Assembly (NCBI GenBank): GCA_003209895.1
Contig: QCOH01000006.1
Span: 1 to 64,000, forward strand
Direction: 5' to 3'
Length of the DNA stretch: 64,000 nt
From: Pelagibacteraceae bacterium AG-430-I06
Lineage (GTDB): Bacteria; Pseudomonadota; Alphaproteobacteria; Pelagibacterales; Pelagibacteraceae
The notes under the pieces are model-generated. The model worked only from the letters and a program-made list of their open reading frames with translations, searched no databases and was not told the origin of the DNA. The first letter of the stretch is position 1. Every line of letters starts with the position of its first letter. Below are positions 25,906-35,354 of this stretch, one piece after another. The position numbers and the translations under genes are program-made.

Positions 25906-26604
25906 AGATCTTCTCCAAAACAAATAAGTAAGCAAATAAAAAATAATCACACCAAAAAAATAGTTCCATTCTAATGCGTGTTTAAAATGCGTATTCCCGC
26001 TAGTTACAACTATCGGTAAACTTATTAAAGCTACCAAAACTAAAACCGTTACTAGAATAATTTTAAGGGTTAAGACATAATTATTTATGTGTTTCATCAT
26101 AAAAGATTTTAATTTAAAAAGTCTATATACTAATAAAGATTGAGCTATCACTTCAAAAATAATAAAACTTAATAAAACAAATCTTCTAAAAAATTTATAT
26201 AAATCATTATCGAATTTTACACCTAGTAACAATGAATGTATCACAAGAAATATTGCTGATATTATACCTAGGGTTTTGAAAAGATTTTTTTTATTTTCTA
26301 AGCCCTGATAAAAATTTATTATCTTATTTGTTTTTGTCCAATAAATTATAAGAAGAATAGAGGTAAAAATCATTCCAGGTTTAAAAATTAAATAAGCAGG
26401 ATAAGTTCTAGCGGTTCTACTTATAGAAACTCCTCCATCAAAATATGGAAAAGTAGAACCTGATCGTCCAATCTGATCAACGCTTAAAAATGTATTGTCA
26501 AAAATTTGGTAATTTACAGATATAAACAAACATAGATTAACAGCAATGAATGGAATAATAAATATCCATAAACTCAACTTTTTAATTTGAGTTCTCAGTT
26601 CCAT
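25903..26604 (-). CDS. Integral membrane protein, possibly Frag1/DRAM-like
   Basis: A 233-residue protein with about six transmembrane helices. An extracytoplasmic loop after helix 1 contains VDQIGRSGSTFPYFDGG, and the C-terminal HALEWNYFFGVIIFYLLTYLFW resembles Frag1/DRAM/Sfk1-type proteins, but the match is by eye and uncertain. It lies 11 bases downstream of the 27-residue basic micropeptide and may be co-transcribed with it. Function unknown. Confidence 0.6.
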   Translation of the reverse strand: MELRTQIKKLSLWIFIIPFIAVNLCLFISVNYQIFDNTFLSVDQIGRSGSTFPYFDGGVSISRTARTYPAYLIFKPGMIFTSILLIIYWTKTNKIINFYQGLENKKNLFKTLGIISAIFLVIHSLLLGVKFDNDLYKFFRRFVLLSFIIFEVIAQSLLVYRLFKLKSFMMKHINNYVLTLKIILVTVLVLVALISLPIVVTSGNTHFKHALEWNYFFGVIIFYLLTYLFWRRS

Positions 26605-26615
26605 TTTGAGTAAGA

Positions 26616-26699
26616 CTATTTTCTCTTGTTTCTTTTTCTAGCCCGTCTTTTTTTTGAGCCAATTTTACGTCTTCCTCTATGTTTTTTTGGGTATCCCAT
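26616..26699 (-). CDS. Very basic micropeptide, 27 residues
   Basis: An ORF from ATG 26699 to TAG 26616 encodes MGYPKKHRGRRKIGSKKRRA followed by RKRNKRK. Sixteen of 27 residues are lysine or arginine. The composition and length recall tiny ribosome-associated proteins such as bTHX or the AURKAIP1/COX24-type basic peptides, but I cannot assign a family. It lies between accC and the membrane protein in the same direction, with an 11-base gap to the latter. A weak AAAAG precedes the start. Confidence 0.5.
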   Translation of the reverse strand: MGYPKKHRGRRKIGSKKRRARKRNKRK

Positions 26700-26751
26700 A
26701 ATTAACTTTTAATATCATTTAAATAATTGCTTATCAATTTAAATAGTTATT

Positions 26752-28089
26752 TTAGTAAAATTTTTCTTTTCCAAGCCAATTAGTGTCAAACTCAGAGGTA
26801 ATGAATTTCTCATGAGATAGTATTTTTTTATGTAGATCAATAGTTGTTACAATTCCATCAATTACAAATTCATTTAATGATCTCATAGTCCTTTGTATAG
26901 CTTCAGTCCTATTTCTTCCTTTGCATATTAATTTACATATTAGACTATCGTAATATGGAGTAATTTTACATCCCTGAAAAATTGACCCATCTACCCTTGT
27001 TCTAAAACCCGAAGGTTGATGGCAAACTGAAATTATTCCCGGACTAGGCTGAAAATTCTTTGATGGATCCTCTGCATTAATTCTGCACTCGATAGTATGT
27101 CCTCTTGCACTTATATCACTCTGTTTTAAAGCTGTATTACCGGAATTTGCGATCCAAATTTGCTCTTTAACTATATCTATACCTGTTTGAACTTCAGTGA
27201 CTGGATGCTCAACCTGTACTCTTGTATTCATTTCTAAAAAGTAAAATTTTCCATTTTCATATATATATTCAACTGTTCCCGCACCCTCATAACCAATAGC
27301 CTCAACCATTTTCACTGTTTTATTAAGCAAGTCAGTTCTAACTTCGTCTGTAAGGACTGGGCTCGGCGTTTCCTCAATAAGTTTTTGATGTTTTCTTTGA
27401 ACGCTACAATCTCTCTCGTTTAAGTGTACAGTTCTATTTTTACCTGACAAAATCTGAACCTCAATATGTCGCGGGCTTTTAAAATATTTTTCAATATAGA
27501 CCTCATCATTTCCAAAATACTTTTTTGCCTCCAAACGTGCAAGGGAAAATAACTCCGCCAATTTGGTTTCTTCTTCAACTACTTTCATTCCCTTTCCTCC
27601 GCCACCTCCAGAAGCTTTAATTAAAATAGGATAACCTGTTGATTTACAAATTTTTTTTGCTTCCTCAAGATTTTTAACCCCTCCTTCAGAACCCTCGATA
27701 ACTGGGAGACCATTTTGTTTAGCAACTTTCTTTGCCTCTATTTTGTCTCCCATTTTTCTAATAATTTCTGAATTAGGTCCAATAAATTTTATTCCATGCT
27801 TTTGAACTATATCTGCAAATTTATAATTTTCAGATAAAAAACCATATCCCGGATGAATTGCTTCAGCACCAGTCACATCAACCGCTGACATAATTGCAGC
27901 CATATTAAGATAACTATTTCTTGGTTCGTGAGAACCTATACAAACACTTTCATCAGCTAAGCGAACATGCATAGACTCAGAGTCAACATCAGAATGAACT
28001 GCAACCGTTCCTATTCCCCACTCTTTACAAGCTCTTATAATTCTAACCGCTATCTCACCTCTATTTGCGATTAAAACTTTTTTAAACAT
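26752..28089 (-). CDS. accC: Acetyl-CoA carboxylase biotin carboxylase subunit
   Basis: A 445-residue ATP-grasp enzyme that carboxylates biotin on AccB for malonyl-CoA synthesis. It starts FKKVLIANRGEIAVRIIRAC and carries the glycine-rich KASGGGGGKGM nucleotide loop, LEMNTRVQVEHPVTE and the C-terminal YYDSLICKLI. It is the last gene of aroQ-accB-accC, three bases after accB. Full length. Confidence 0.97.
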   Translation of the reverse strand: MFKKVLIANRGEIAVRIIRACKEWGIGTVAVHSDVDSESMHVRLADESVCIGSHEPRNSYLNMAAIMSAVDVTGAEAIHPGYGFLSENYKFADIVQKHGIKFIGPNSEIIRKMGDKIEAKKVAKQNGLPVIEGSEGGVKNLEEAKKICKSTGYPILIKASGGGGGKGMKVVEEETKLAELFSLARLEAKKYFGNDEVYIEKYFKSPRHIEVQILSGKNRTVHLNERDCSVQRKHQKLIEETPSPVLTDEVRTDLLNKTVKMVEAIGYEGAGTVEYIYENGKFYFLEMNTRVQVEHPVTEVQTGIDIVKEQIWIANSGNTALKQSDISARGHTIECRINAEDPSKNFQPSPGIISVCHQPSGFRTRVDGSIFQGCKITPYYDSLICKLICKGRNRTEAIQRTMRSLNEFVIDGIVTTIDLHKKILSHEKFITSEFDTNWLGKEKFY

Positions 28090-28092
28090 TGA

Positions 28093-28503
28093 TTATTTTA
28101 GAAGAACTAATATTTGGCCAAATTCCACAGCCTGACCATCTTGAACTAAAACTTTTTTTATTTCACCGTTTGAAGTAGAAGGAACGTGATTCATTGTTTT
28201 CATGGCCTCAACTATCATTACCGTTTGTCCTTTTTTAATTTTTTGACCAACCTCAACAAACTTTTTTCCTCCAGGCTCAGGCGCCAAATATGCAGTACCT
28301 ATTATTGGAGAAACAATCTTTGTTCCAGTCTCTTCTTCTTTTGTTTTTGTTAAACCAGTTTTATGTGCAGTAACCGGGGCACTAGATATTACGCTTTTTC
28401 CTACCTTGATTTTCTTGTCACCATCTTGGTATTCAATTTCTGAGAGACCAAATTCCTCTAAGTATTCTTTAAGTTCTTTAATTAATTTTTTATCAATTTT
28501 CAT
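28093..28503 (-). CDS. accB: Acetyl-CoA carboxylase biotin carboxyl carrier protein
   Basis: A 136-residue carrier. The N-terminal helix is followed by a lysine/threonine linker and the C-terminal biotinyl domain, with EAMKTMNHV placing the biotinylated lysine at about residue 102. The classical EAMKxMN is conserved. It overlaps aroQ by 11 bases and abuts accC, so all three are one transcript. Confidence 0.96.
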   Translation of the reverse strand: MKIDKKLIKELKEYLEEFGLSEIEYQDGDKKIKVGKSVISSAPVTAHKTGLTKTKEEETGTKIVSPIIGTAYLAPEPGGKKFVEVGQKIKKGQTVMIVEAMKTMNHVPSTSNGEIKKVLVQDGQAVEFGQILVLLK

Positions 28504-28939
28504 TATCTATAATTTTTTTAATTCCATTAAGTGCCATAATATAACCATCAACACCCAAACCACAAATTATTCCACTTGCTGCCTTACTAATCAAAGATTT
28601 ATGCCTGAAATCTTCTCTTTTGTAAATATTAGTTATGTGTAACTCTATAGTAGGTTTTTTTACTGCAAGTAATGCATCAAGAATAGCTACAGATGTATGT
28701 GTGTAACCGCCTGCATTAATAATTATACCGTGGTAATTTTTTCTTGTTTCTTGAATAAAGTTGACTATCTCTCCTTCAACATTGGACTGTTTAAATTCAA
28801 CTTGAATTCCAATCTTTTTGGAGTGGATTTCACATTTGTTTTTAATATCCCCAAGGGAGATATTTCCATACTTTTCTTTTTCTCTTGTACCAAGCAAGTT
28901 TAAATTAGGTCCATTAATAACAAGGATTTTTTGACTCAT
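28493..28939 (-). CDS. aroQ: 3-dehydroquinate dehydratase, type II
   Basis: A 148-residue dodecameric-type enzyme of the shikimate pathway. LVINGPNLNLLGTREKEKYG contains the catalytic tyrosine loop; GIIINAGGYTHTSVAILDAL and IELHITNIYKREDFRH carry the catalytic histidine and substrate contacts. It is the first gene of aroQ-accB-accC, an order common in proteobacteria. It is transcribed divergently from thiS. Confidence 0.96.
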   Translation of the reverse strand: MSQKILVINGPNLNLLGTREKEKYGNISLGDIKNKCEIHSKKIGIQVEFKQSNVEGEIVNFIQETRKNYHGIIINAGGYTHTSVAILDALLAVKKPTIELHITNIYKREDFRHKSLISKAASGIICGLGVDGYIMALNGIKKIIDNEN

Positions 28940-28944
28940 TTTGA

Positions 28945-28950
28945 TATAAT
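28945..28950 (+). promoter_or_regulatory. -10 box of thiSG
   Basis: A perfect TATAAT lies 22 bases before the thiS ATG, between the divergent aroQ and thiS starts. No TPP riboswitch is present in the 33-base gap. Confidence 0.4.
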
Positions 28951-28972
28951 AAAAATTAAAAATATCTCAATT

Positions 28973-29176
28973 ATGGCAAAAATACAATTAAATGGAAAAA
29001 AAATAAAAATTTACAATGGTTCAAATATTAAAGATCTTGTAAAAAAATATAGATTAAATGAAAAGAAGATAGCAATTGAGCTCAATGGAAGAATTTTACC
29101 TCAAAATCAGTACACCAAGAAAAAGCTTAAGGAAAATGACAAAGTTGAAATTGTCCAATTTATAGGAGGAGGTTAA
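28973..29176 (+). CDS. thiS: Sulfur carrier protein ThiS
   Basis: A 67-residue ubiquitin-like protein from the ATG at 28973; the upstream in-frame start at 28931 would lie inside aroQ and before the -10 box. [16 protein letters not shown] and the C-terminal [10 protein letters not shown] are diagnostic. The terminal glycine is thiocarboxylated and gives its sulfur to thiazole formation. It overlaps thiG by one base. ThiF and ThiH/ThiO partners are not in the window. Confidence 0.92.
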   Translation: MAKIQLNGKKIKIYNGSNIKDLVKKYRLNEKKIAIELNGRILPQNQYTKKKLKENDKVEIVQFIGGG

Positions 29177-29949
29177 TGAAATCAGATATCCTTAAGATTG
29201 AAAAGTATAAACTTAAATCTCGTTTAATTGTAGGAACAGGGAAATATAAAAATTTTAAACAAACAGCAGAAGCAGTGAAAGCCTCCGGCGCAGAAATGGT
29301 AACAGTAGCTGTCCGAAGAGTAAATATTTTAGATAAGAAAAAACCTGTTTTGATGGATTACTTAGATCCTAAAAAAATTATTTATTTACCAAATACAGCA
29401 GGATGTTTTAACTCTAAAGATGCTCTAAGAACTTTACGACTTGCAAGAGAAATGGGTGGTTGGAAACTTGTAAAGCTAGAAGTTCTCGGAGACAAAAAAA
29501 CTCTGTATCCGAATATGGTAGAAACAATTAAGTCAACAGATGTTTTGGTTAAAGAAGGTTTTAAGGTTATGGTTTATTGTTCTGACGATCCAATAATTGC
29601 AAAAAAATTAGAAGATTTAGGTGCTGCAGCTATTATGCCACTTGGCTCACCTATCGGATCTGGAAGAGGTATAAAAAATAAACTTAATATATCAATTATA
29701 GTAAAAAATTCAAAAGTCCCCGTTATTGTTGATGCTGGTATTGGCACAGCTTCAGATGCAGCAATAGCTATGGAACTTGGATGTGACGGAGTACTAGTTA
29801 ATACAGCTATTGCTGAAGCTAAAAATCCAATAATGATGGCTTCATCAATGAAGGATGCAGTTATAGCAGGTAGAAAATCTTTTTTGGCAGGGAGAATAGA
29901 TATACAGGATTATGCATCACCTAGTACATCTTCCAAAGGATTAATTTGA
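29176..29949 (+). CDS. thiG: Thiazole synthase ThiG
   Basis: A 257-residue TIM-barrel enzyme condensing deoxyxylulose phosphate, dehydroglycine and ThiS-bound sulfur into the thiamine thiazole. [10 protein letters not shown] opens the barrel, VKLEV carries the Schiff-base lysine (about residue 100), and [12 protein letters not shown] and [12 protein letters not shown] bind phosphate. SAR11 members are described as auxotrophs for the pyrimidine half of thiamine, so a thiazole branch could still be useful. Its 3' end overlaps the RNase E/G gene on the other strand by nine bases. Confidence 0.94.
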   Translation: MKSDILKIEKYKLKSRLIVGTGKYKNFKQTAEAVKASGAEMVTVAVRRVNILDKKKPVLMDYLDPKKIIYLPNTAGCFNSKDALRTLRLAREMGGWKLVKLEVLGDKKTLYPNMVETIKSTDVLVKEGFKVMVYCSDDPIIAKKLEDLGAAAIMPLGSPIGSGRGIKNKLNISIIVKNSKVPVIVDAGIGTASDAAIAMELGCDGVLVNTAIAEAKNPIMMASSMKDAVIAGRKSFLAGRIDIQDYASPSTSSKGLI

Positions 29950-31746
29950 TATTTTCTTTTTCCTTCTGGTCCAAAGAATTTTACCAAGAGAAACGTTCTT
30001 ATCAGATTTTTTTGTATCTAAATTAAAATGATTTTTACTATTCTTTTGAGGAATATTTTTTCCATTGATTTTTAACAAGCTTTCTACCTTATTAATTACT
30101 TTTTTACCTTTATTTAGTAATAAAATTTTATACTCAGGTATAATAAGGTTTTGATTTGAATTTATAATTATCTTAATTTTATATTTTTTTTGAAAAAAAT
30201 CTATTTCATTCCCAAAATACGACTCTAAATAATCTTTTACTTTTTCAGCTACACTAGCCTCGACAATCTTCGTTTTGTTCGAAAAGGCAAGCATCTCAAT
30301 TTTTTTTATAATTTTTTGCGCAAAAGACTCAAGCGAAAGGTTAACCTCCCATTTAATAGAGCTCTCTTTCAATCTTTGACGAGTCATTTCTAAGAGTCCA
30401 AAATTACTTATTCTTCCAATTTGGATTCTTGCTCTGTCTAATTTTAATCTCTCTTTAATTTTTCTTTCAACGGCTCTTTTATTATGGAAGTTTATCATAT
30501 CTATAAAGTCTATAACTATTAATCCAGACAAATCTCTAATTTTAATTTGTCTTGCAATTTCCTCTGCAGCCTCCAAATTTGTATTAAGAGCAGTTTTTTC
30601 AATATTTAATTGTTTTGTTGATTGGCCAGAGTTAATATCAATAGCAACCAGAGCCTCTGTAGGATTTATAACTAGATAACCTCCTGATTTTAATTTGACT
30701 GTAGGCTCAAAAATTTTATTGAGGCTTTGCTCAATGTCCTCGCTATGAAATAAAGGAATTTTTCCCCTGTATTTTTTTATAAATTTTGTATTTCTCGGCA
30801 TTAATTGCTTCATGAAATTTTTTGCCTTTTGATATCCGTCATTTCCCTCAACATAAATATACCGAGTATTATTATCGTACATGTCACGAAGAGCCCTTTT
30901 TATAATATCTCCCTCTTCATGAATTAAATTTGGTGCAGTAGAATTAATTGTTTTATTTTTAATTTCTTCCCAAATCTTAATTGTGCCTGAAAGGTCATTA
31001 CTTATTTCATTTTTTGTCTTACCTGATCCTGCTGTTCTGACAATTAAACCCATATTTTTTGGAATATCTATTTCATTCAATATAGATCTAATTTTTTTTC
31101 GCTCTTCATACTTAAAAATCTTTCTAGATATACCTCCTCCTTTAGCAGTATTAGGCATTAAAACTATATACTTCCCTGCCAAAGATATAAAAGTTGTAAG
31201 AGCCGCTCCCTTTTGACCTCTTTCTTCCTTTATTATTTGTATCAGTATAACCTGTCCAGGTTTAATTACTTCTTGGATCCTATATTTTCTTACTCCATAT
31301 CTGCTCTTAAGATTTTCTCTTATCTTATCGGATTGGTTATTTATATTTTCTTTAATACTTGGAGTTTCCTCAACATCATTTTTTGTTTTATTTAATGCTT
31401 CGTCTTTACTTTTATCCTCTACCTCATCACTTTCAGTTTTTTCTTTTAAATCTTCCCTTATTTTTTCTTCAACTTTTTTTAGCTCATCTTTGTCTTCGGT
31501 AGGTATTTGATAATAATCAGATTGAATGTCGCTAAAAGCTAAAAAACCATGTCTCTCTCTACCGTAGTTAATAAATGCGGCCTGCAGAGAGGGCTCAACT
31601 CTACTAACTATTCCCAGATAAATATTATTTTTTAAACTTAAATTGTTCTTGTTTTCCGATTCGTACTCTTCGATATAAGATTTTGATTTAAGTACAACTC
31701 TAGTTTCTTCTGGATGCGATGCATCAATATATAAATTTTTTTCCAT
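29941..31746 (-). CDS. rne: Ribonuclease E/G family endoribonuclease without a zinc-link
   Basis: A 601-residue RNase. An N-terminal S1 domain ([22 protein letters not shown]) is interrupted by an acidic, lysine-rich insert at about residues 85-145. The catalytic region has [10 protein letters not shown] and LIVIDFIDM, each with a metal-binding aspartate. The CPxCxG zinc-link that joins RNase E dimers is absent: after [12 protein letters not shown] there is no cysteine, and the whole protein has none. The large C-terminal degradosome scaffold is also missing. It acts on mRNA decay and rRNA/tRNA maturation. Symbol rne or rng is equally defensible. Confidence 0.9.
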   Translation of the reverse strand: MEKNLYIDASHPEETRVVLKSKSYIEEYESENKNNLSLKNNIYLGIVSRVEPSLQAAFINYGRERHGFLAFSDIQSDYYQIPTEDKDELKKVEEKIREDLKEKTESDEVEDKSKDEALNKTKNDVEETPSIKENINNQSDKIRENLKSRYGVRKYRIQEVIKPGQVILIQIIKEERGQKGAALTTFISLAGKYIVLMPNTAKGGGISRKIFKYEERKKIRSILNEIDIPKNMGLIVRTAGSGKTKNEISNDLSGTIKIWEEIKNKTINSTAPNLIHEEGDIIKRALRDMYDNNTRYIYVEGNDGYQKAKNFMKQLMPRNTKFIKKYRGKIPLFHSEDIEQSLNKIFEPTVKLKSGGYLVINPTEALVAIDINSGQSTKQLNIEKTALNTNLEAAEEIARQIKIRDLSGLIVIDFIDMINFHNKRAVERKIKERLKLDRARIQIGRISNFGLLEMTRQRLKESSIKWEVNLSLESFAQKIIKKIEMLAFSNKTKIVEASVAEKVKDYLESYFGNEIDFFQKKYKIKIIINSNQNLIIPEYKILLLNKGKKVINKVESLLKINGKNIPQKNSKNHFNLDTKKSDKNVSLGKILWTRRKKKISN

Positions 31747-31904
31747 AATAAATGAATTCCGTTGGTGAATTTTGCTTCAACTGATTTGATATTTGAATAA
31801 TTCTTCATAATTTCACTATACATTTTTTTTGTATCAATTGTAAGTTTATAAATTATAAAATGCCTTAAGATAGCCAAAATTAAGCATATATTTTTAGATG
31901 TATT

Positions 31905-34259
31905 ATGAAAATATCAAAAGTCTCAGGTTATTTTATCAAGATTTGTCTAAGCCTTTTTTTAGGAGGTTTCTTTCTTTTATTTTCAGCTTTTTGGTATTTT
32001 TCAGCAGGTCTCCCGGATTATAAAAAATTATCCAATTATGAACCATCCGTACTTAGTAGAGTTTATACTGAAAATGGCGAACTTATCGCAGAATACGCTA
32101 TAGAGAAAAGATTGTTTATTCCATACGACTCGATACCAGAAAAAGTAATAAATGCCTTTTTATCCGCAGAAGATAAAAATTTTTTTAGCCACCCAGGCGT
32201 AGATGCAAAAGGTGTAACCCGAGCTGTTATAAAAAATATTAAAAATATTGTTTCAAACAAAAGACTCGAAGGGGCATCGACAATTACACAACAAGTTGCA
32301 AAAAACTTTTTGTTAACTAATGAGGTTTCTCTTAAAAGAAAAATTAAAGAAGCAATCCTTGCTTTTAGAATAGAAAAAGCATTTACCAAAAAAAGAATTC
32401 TTGAATTGTATTTAAACGAAATTTATCTTGGACAAGGAACATATGGGGTAGCATCTGCAAGTTTAGAATATTTTGATAAATCTGTTAAAGAATTAAATTA
32501 TATTGAAGCTTCACTCTTAGCAGCTCTACCCAAAGCACCCAGCAAGTATAATCCTTTTAAATCACCTGAACTAGCAAAAAAAAGAAGGAATTTAGTCTTA
32601 ATAAATTTAAAAGATAATGGATATATCAATGCAAAAGATTTCAAAAAATTTACTAAATCCGATATTAAACTGAAAAATAGGAAGGTTTTTTTACTAGAAG
32701 AGGCAAAATCATATACCGAAGAGGTAAGGAGAATTGTTAAAACAGATTATGGGTTTGAAAAACTATATTCACAAGGTTTGTCAATAAGCACTCCTTTAAA
32801 TCCATCTTATCAAATAACAGCTTTAAAATCATTAAGATATGGAATTGAAGAGTATGACAAAAGGAAAGGGTGGAGAGGTCCTATCACAAACATTTTTTTA
32901 AATAAAAATTGGAAAGAAACTGTTAATAAAATAAATCTTGATAAAACTTTAAAATGGGAAGTTGCACAAGTTTTAGATGTTCAAGAATACACCTCAAAAA
33001 TTAAATTATTAAATAACAATAGTCAAATTCAAATAGTATTTGAAAATTTAAATTGGACTAACAAAAAAAACTTTAACGAATTATTAGAAATTGGTGATTT
33101 AATTTTTTTAAAAAAAAATAAAAAAGGTAATTGGGATATAAAACAACTTCCATTAGTAAATGGAGCAATAGTTGTTATGAACCCGCATAATGGAGAAGTG
33201 AAAGCTTTAGTTGGTGGTTATAGTTATATATCCAGCGAATTTAATAGAGCTACCCAGGCAAGAAGACAACCCGGGTCTGCATTTAAACCAATTGTATATG
33301 CCGCAGCTTTAGAAAATGGATATTTACCAAATTCATTAGTCCTTGACGCCCCATTTGTAAGCGAACAAGGAGCCGGTTTAAAAGATTGGAAACCAGAAAA
33401 TTATGGAAAAAAGTTTTACGGTCCATCAACTCTGAGGAAAGGTATAGAGAAATCAAGAAATCTTATGACGGTTAGAATTGCTCAAGATTTAGGATTTGAA
33501 AAAATAGAAAATATTTCAAAAAATTTAGGAGTCTACGATAAAACTCCCGAACTTCTATCTGTATCCTTAGGATCAAACGAAACTACATTATTAAAGTTAA
33601 CAACAGCTTACTCAACATTTGTTAACGGTGGAAAAAAAGTTAAACCTAAAATAATTAAAAGAATTCAAGATAGACGCGGAATTACAATATTTAACTCCGA
33701 GGAAAGACTGTGTAGTGGATGTGATATTTTTTTGGAAAAAAATAAACCCATGTTAAAAATTTTAGATGATAGAAAACAGATAATAAGTGAAGAGACCGCT
33801 TATCAAGTAACATCTATGCTAGAAGGTGTTATTAAAAGAGGAACTGGGAAAAAATTAAAAAGTTTAAATTTACCTTTGGGAGGTAAAACAGGTACCACAA
33901 ACGACAACTTTGATGCTTGGTTTATTGGTTTTACATCAGATTTAGTTGTTGGTGTATATGTTGGATACGATGATCCAAAAACTTTAGGTAAATATGAAAC
34001 AGGATCTAAAGCAGCTTTACCCATTTTTAAAAAATTTATCGAGACAGCTTTATATAAAGAGGATGTAAAACCTTTTAAAGTTCCAAATGGAATTTATCTT
34101 TATCCAGTGAATTATGACAATGGTGAAATTACAGATTTTAGTGATAAAAGCTCAATTACTGAAAGTTTTAAAGAAAGTTCGTCTAAAAGTATAAAATTAA
34201 AAAATTTAAATTTTCGAAGGAATCATGGTAAATTTTCTAAATTTAAAGGATTTTATTAA
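31905..34259 (+). CDS. mrcA: Penicillin-binding protein 1A, bifunctional transglycosylase/transpeptidase
   Basis: A 784-residue class A PBP. One N-terminal transmembrane helix is followed by a GT51 glycosyltransferase domain with EDKNFFSHPGVD and STITQQVAKNFLL. The transpeptidase domain has RRQPGSAFKP (active-site serine, SxxK), a KSRN motif and GGKTGTTND. An OB-like region lies between them. It polymerises and cross-links peptidoglycan in the periplasm. It is divergent from the RNase gene and its stop codon shares a base with the prfB start. Confidence 0.95.
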   Translation: MKISKVSGYFIKICLSLFLGGFFLLFSAFWYFSAGLPDYKKLSNYEPSVLSRVYTENGELIAEYAIEKRLFIPYDSIPEKVINAFLSAEDKNFFSHPGVDAKGVTRAVIKNIKNIVSNKRLEGASTITQQVAKNFLLTNEVSLKRKIKEAILAFRIEKAFTKKRILELYLNEIYLGQGTYGVASASLEYFDKSVKELNYIEASLLAALPKAPSKYNPFKSPELAKKRRNLVLINLKDNGYINAKDFKKFTKSDIKLKNRKVFLLEEAKSYTEEVRRIVKTDYGFEKLYSQGLSISTPLNPSYQITALKSLRYGIEEYDKRKGWRGPITNIFLNKNWKETVNKINLDKTLKWEVAQVLDVQEYTSKIKLLNNNSQIQIVFENLNWTNKKNFNELLEIGDLIFLKKNKKGNWDIKQLPLVNGAIVVMNPHNGEVKALVGGYSYISSEFNRATQARRQPGSAFKPIVYAAALENGYLPNSLVLDAPFVSEQGAGLKDWKPENYGKKFYGPSTLRKGIEKSRNLMTVRIAQDLGFEKIENISKNLGVYDKTPELLSVSLGSNETTLLKLTTAYSTFVNGGKKVKPKIIKRIQDRRGITIFNSEERLCSGCDIFLEKNKPMLKILDDRKQIISEETAYQVTSMLEGVIKRGTGKKLKSLNLPLGGKTGTTNDNFDAWFIGFTSDLVVGVYVGYDDPKTLGKYETGSKAALPIFKKFIETALYKEDVKPFKVPNGIYLYPVNYDNGEITDFSDKSSITESFKESSSKSIKLKNLNFRRNHGKFSKFKGFY

Positions 34260-35354
34260 TGAATGATTTCGAAAAAAAACTAAATTTATCACAGGCCTCT
34301 TTGAGTAATATTCGGGGGTATCTTTGATTCACAATTGGCAGAAAAAAAAGTTAGTAATTTAGATCAAGAAATATCAAAAGAAGGTTTTTGGAAAGATAAA
34401 ATTAAATCTAAATCAGTTATTAGAGAAAAAAACTTCTTTGAAAGCATAATTAATTTTCATTCTGATACAAAAAAAAATCTTGAAAATCTTAAAGATCTAA
34501 ACCAATTAGCCTTAGATGAAAACGACTCTGAAACCCTTATCGATTGTTTTAATAAAATATCCACAATATTAATCGAGACTAAGAAATTTGAAATAAAATG
34601 TTTTTTATCTGGAGAAAATGATCACATGGGTATTTATATTGAAATACATGCTGGAGCGGGTGGCACAGAAAGTCAAGACTGGGCTGAAATGTTAAGAAGA
34701 ATGTATCTTAAATGGTTTGATAAAAAAAATTTCAAATCCCAATTGATAAGCGAACACAAAGGAGAAGAGGCAGGCATTAAATCTTCAACTTTAAAGGTAA
34801 TGGGTGAAAATTTATATGGACTAATGAAAAAAGAATCTGGTGTTCATAGGTTGGTACGAATTTCCCCATTTGACTCAGGAGCAAGAAGACATACAAGTTT
34901 TGCCAGTATATGGGTTTATCCAAGTATAGATGATTCAATTGAAGTTGTTATAGATAATAAAGATTTAAGAATTGACACGTACAGATCTAGTGGAGCAGGT
35001 GGTCAGCATGTTAATACTACTGACAGCGCTGTAAGAATAACACATTTGCCAACAAAAATAGTTGTACAATGTCAGAACGAGAGATCCCAACACAAAAATA
35101 AAGAGACTTGTTTTAAGATGCTTAAGGCAAGGCTTTATGAATTTGAGTTAAAAAAAAGAGAGGAGAAAAGTAACAAAGAAGCTAATTCTAAAACTGATAT
35201 AGGTTGGGGACATCAAATAAGATCATATGTTTTGCAACCATATAGGCTCGTAAAGGATTTAAGATATAATATTGAAGATACAAATCCAGATTCTGTTTTA
35301 AACGGAAATATTGATAAATTTATCGAGGGTTCAATTTTTAAAATTAAAAGCTAA
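34259..35354 (+). CDS. prfB: Peptide chain release factor 2 with programmed +1 frameshift
   Basis: RF2 ends translation at UGA and UAA codons. The gene begins at ATG 34259, sharing one base with the PBP1A stop, and reads 22 codons to CTT-TGA (34322-34327). The preceding CGGGGGTATCTTTGA has the classical internal Shine-Dalgarno and slippery CTT. A +1 shift skips T34325 and continues GAT-TCA-CAA to the stop at 35354. Peptide-anticodon SPF (RISPFDSGARR) and the catalytic GAGGQHVN are present. Low RF2 favours the shift, giving autoregulation. Automatic calls will often miss the first 22 codons. Confidence 0.95.
34322..34327 (+). promoter_or_regulatory. Programmed frameshift site of prfB
   Basis: CTT followed by in-frame TGA, with an internal Shine-Dalgarno-like GGGGG at about 34314-34318. 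It autoregulates RF2 synthesis. Next base after TGA is T rather than the C seen in E. coli. Confidence 0.9.

Noticed and set aside
31638-31877. 79-codon frame upstream of the RNase E/G start on the minus strand
   Set aside because: It overlaps the first 109 bases of the RNase gene in another frame and has no recognisable domain; the gap 31747-31904 is better read as a divergent promoter region.
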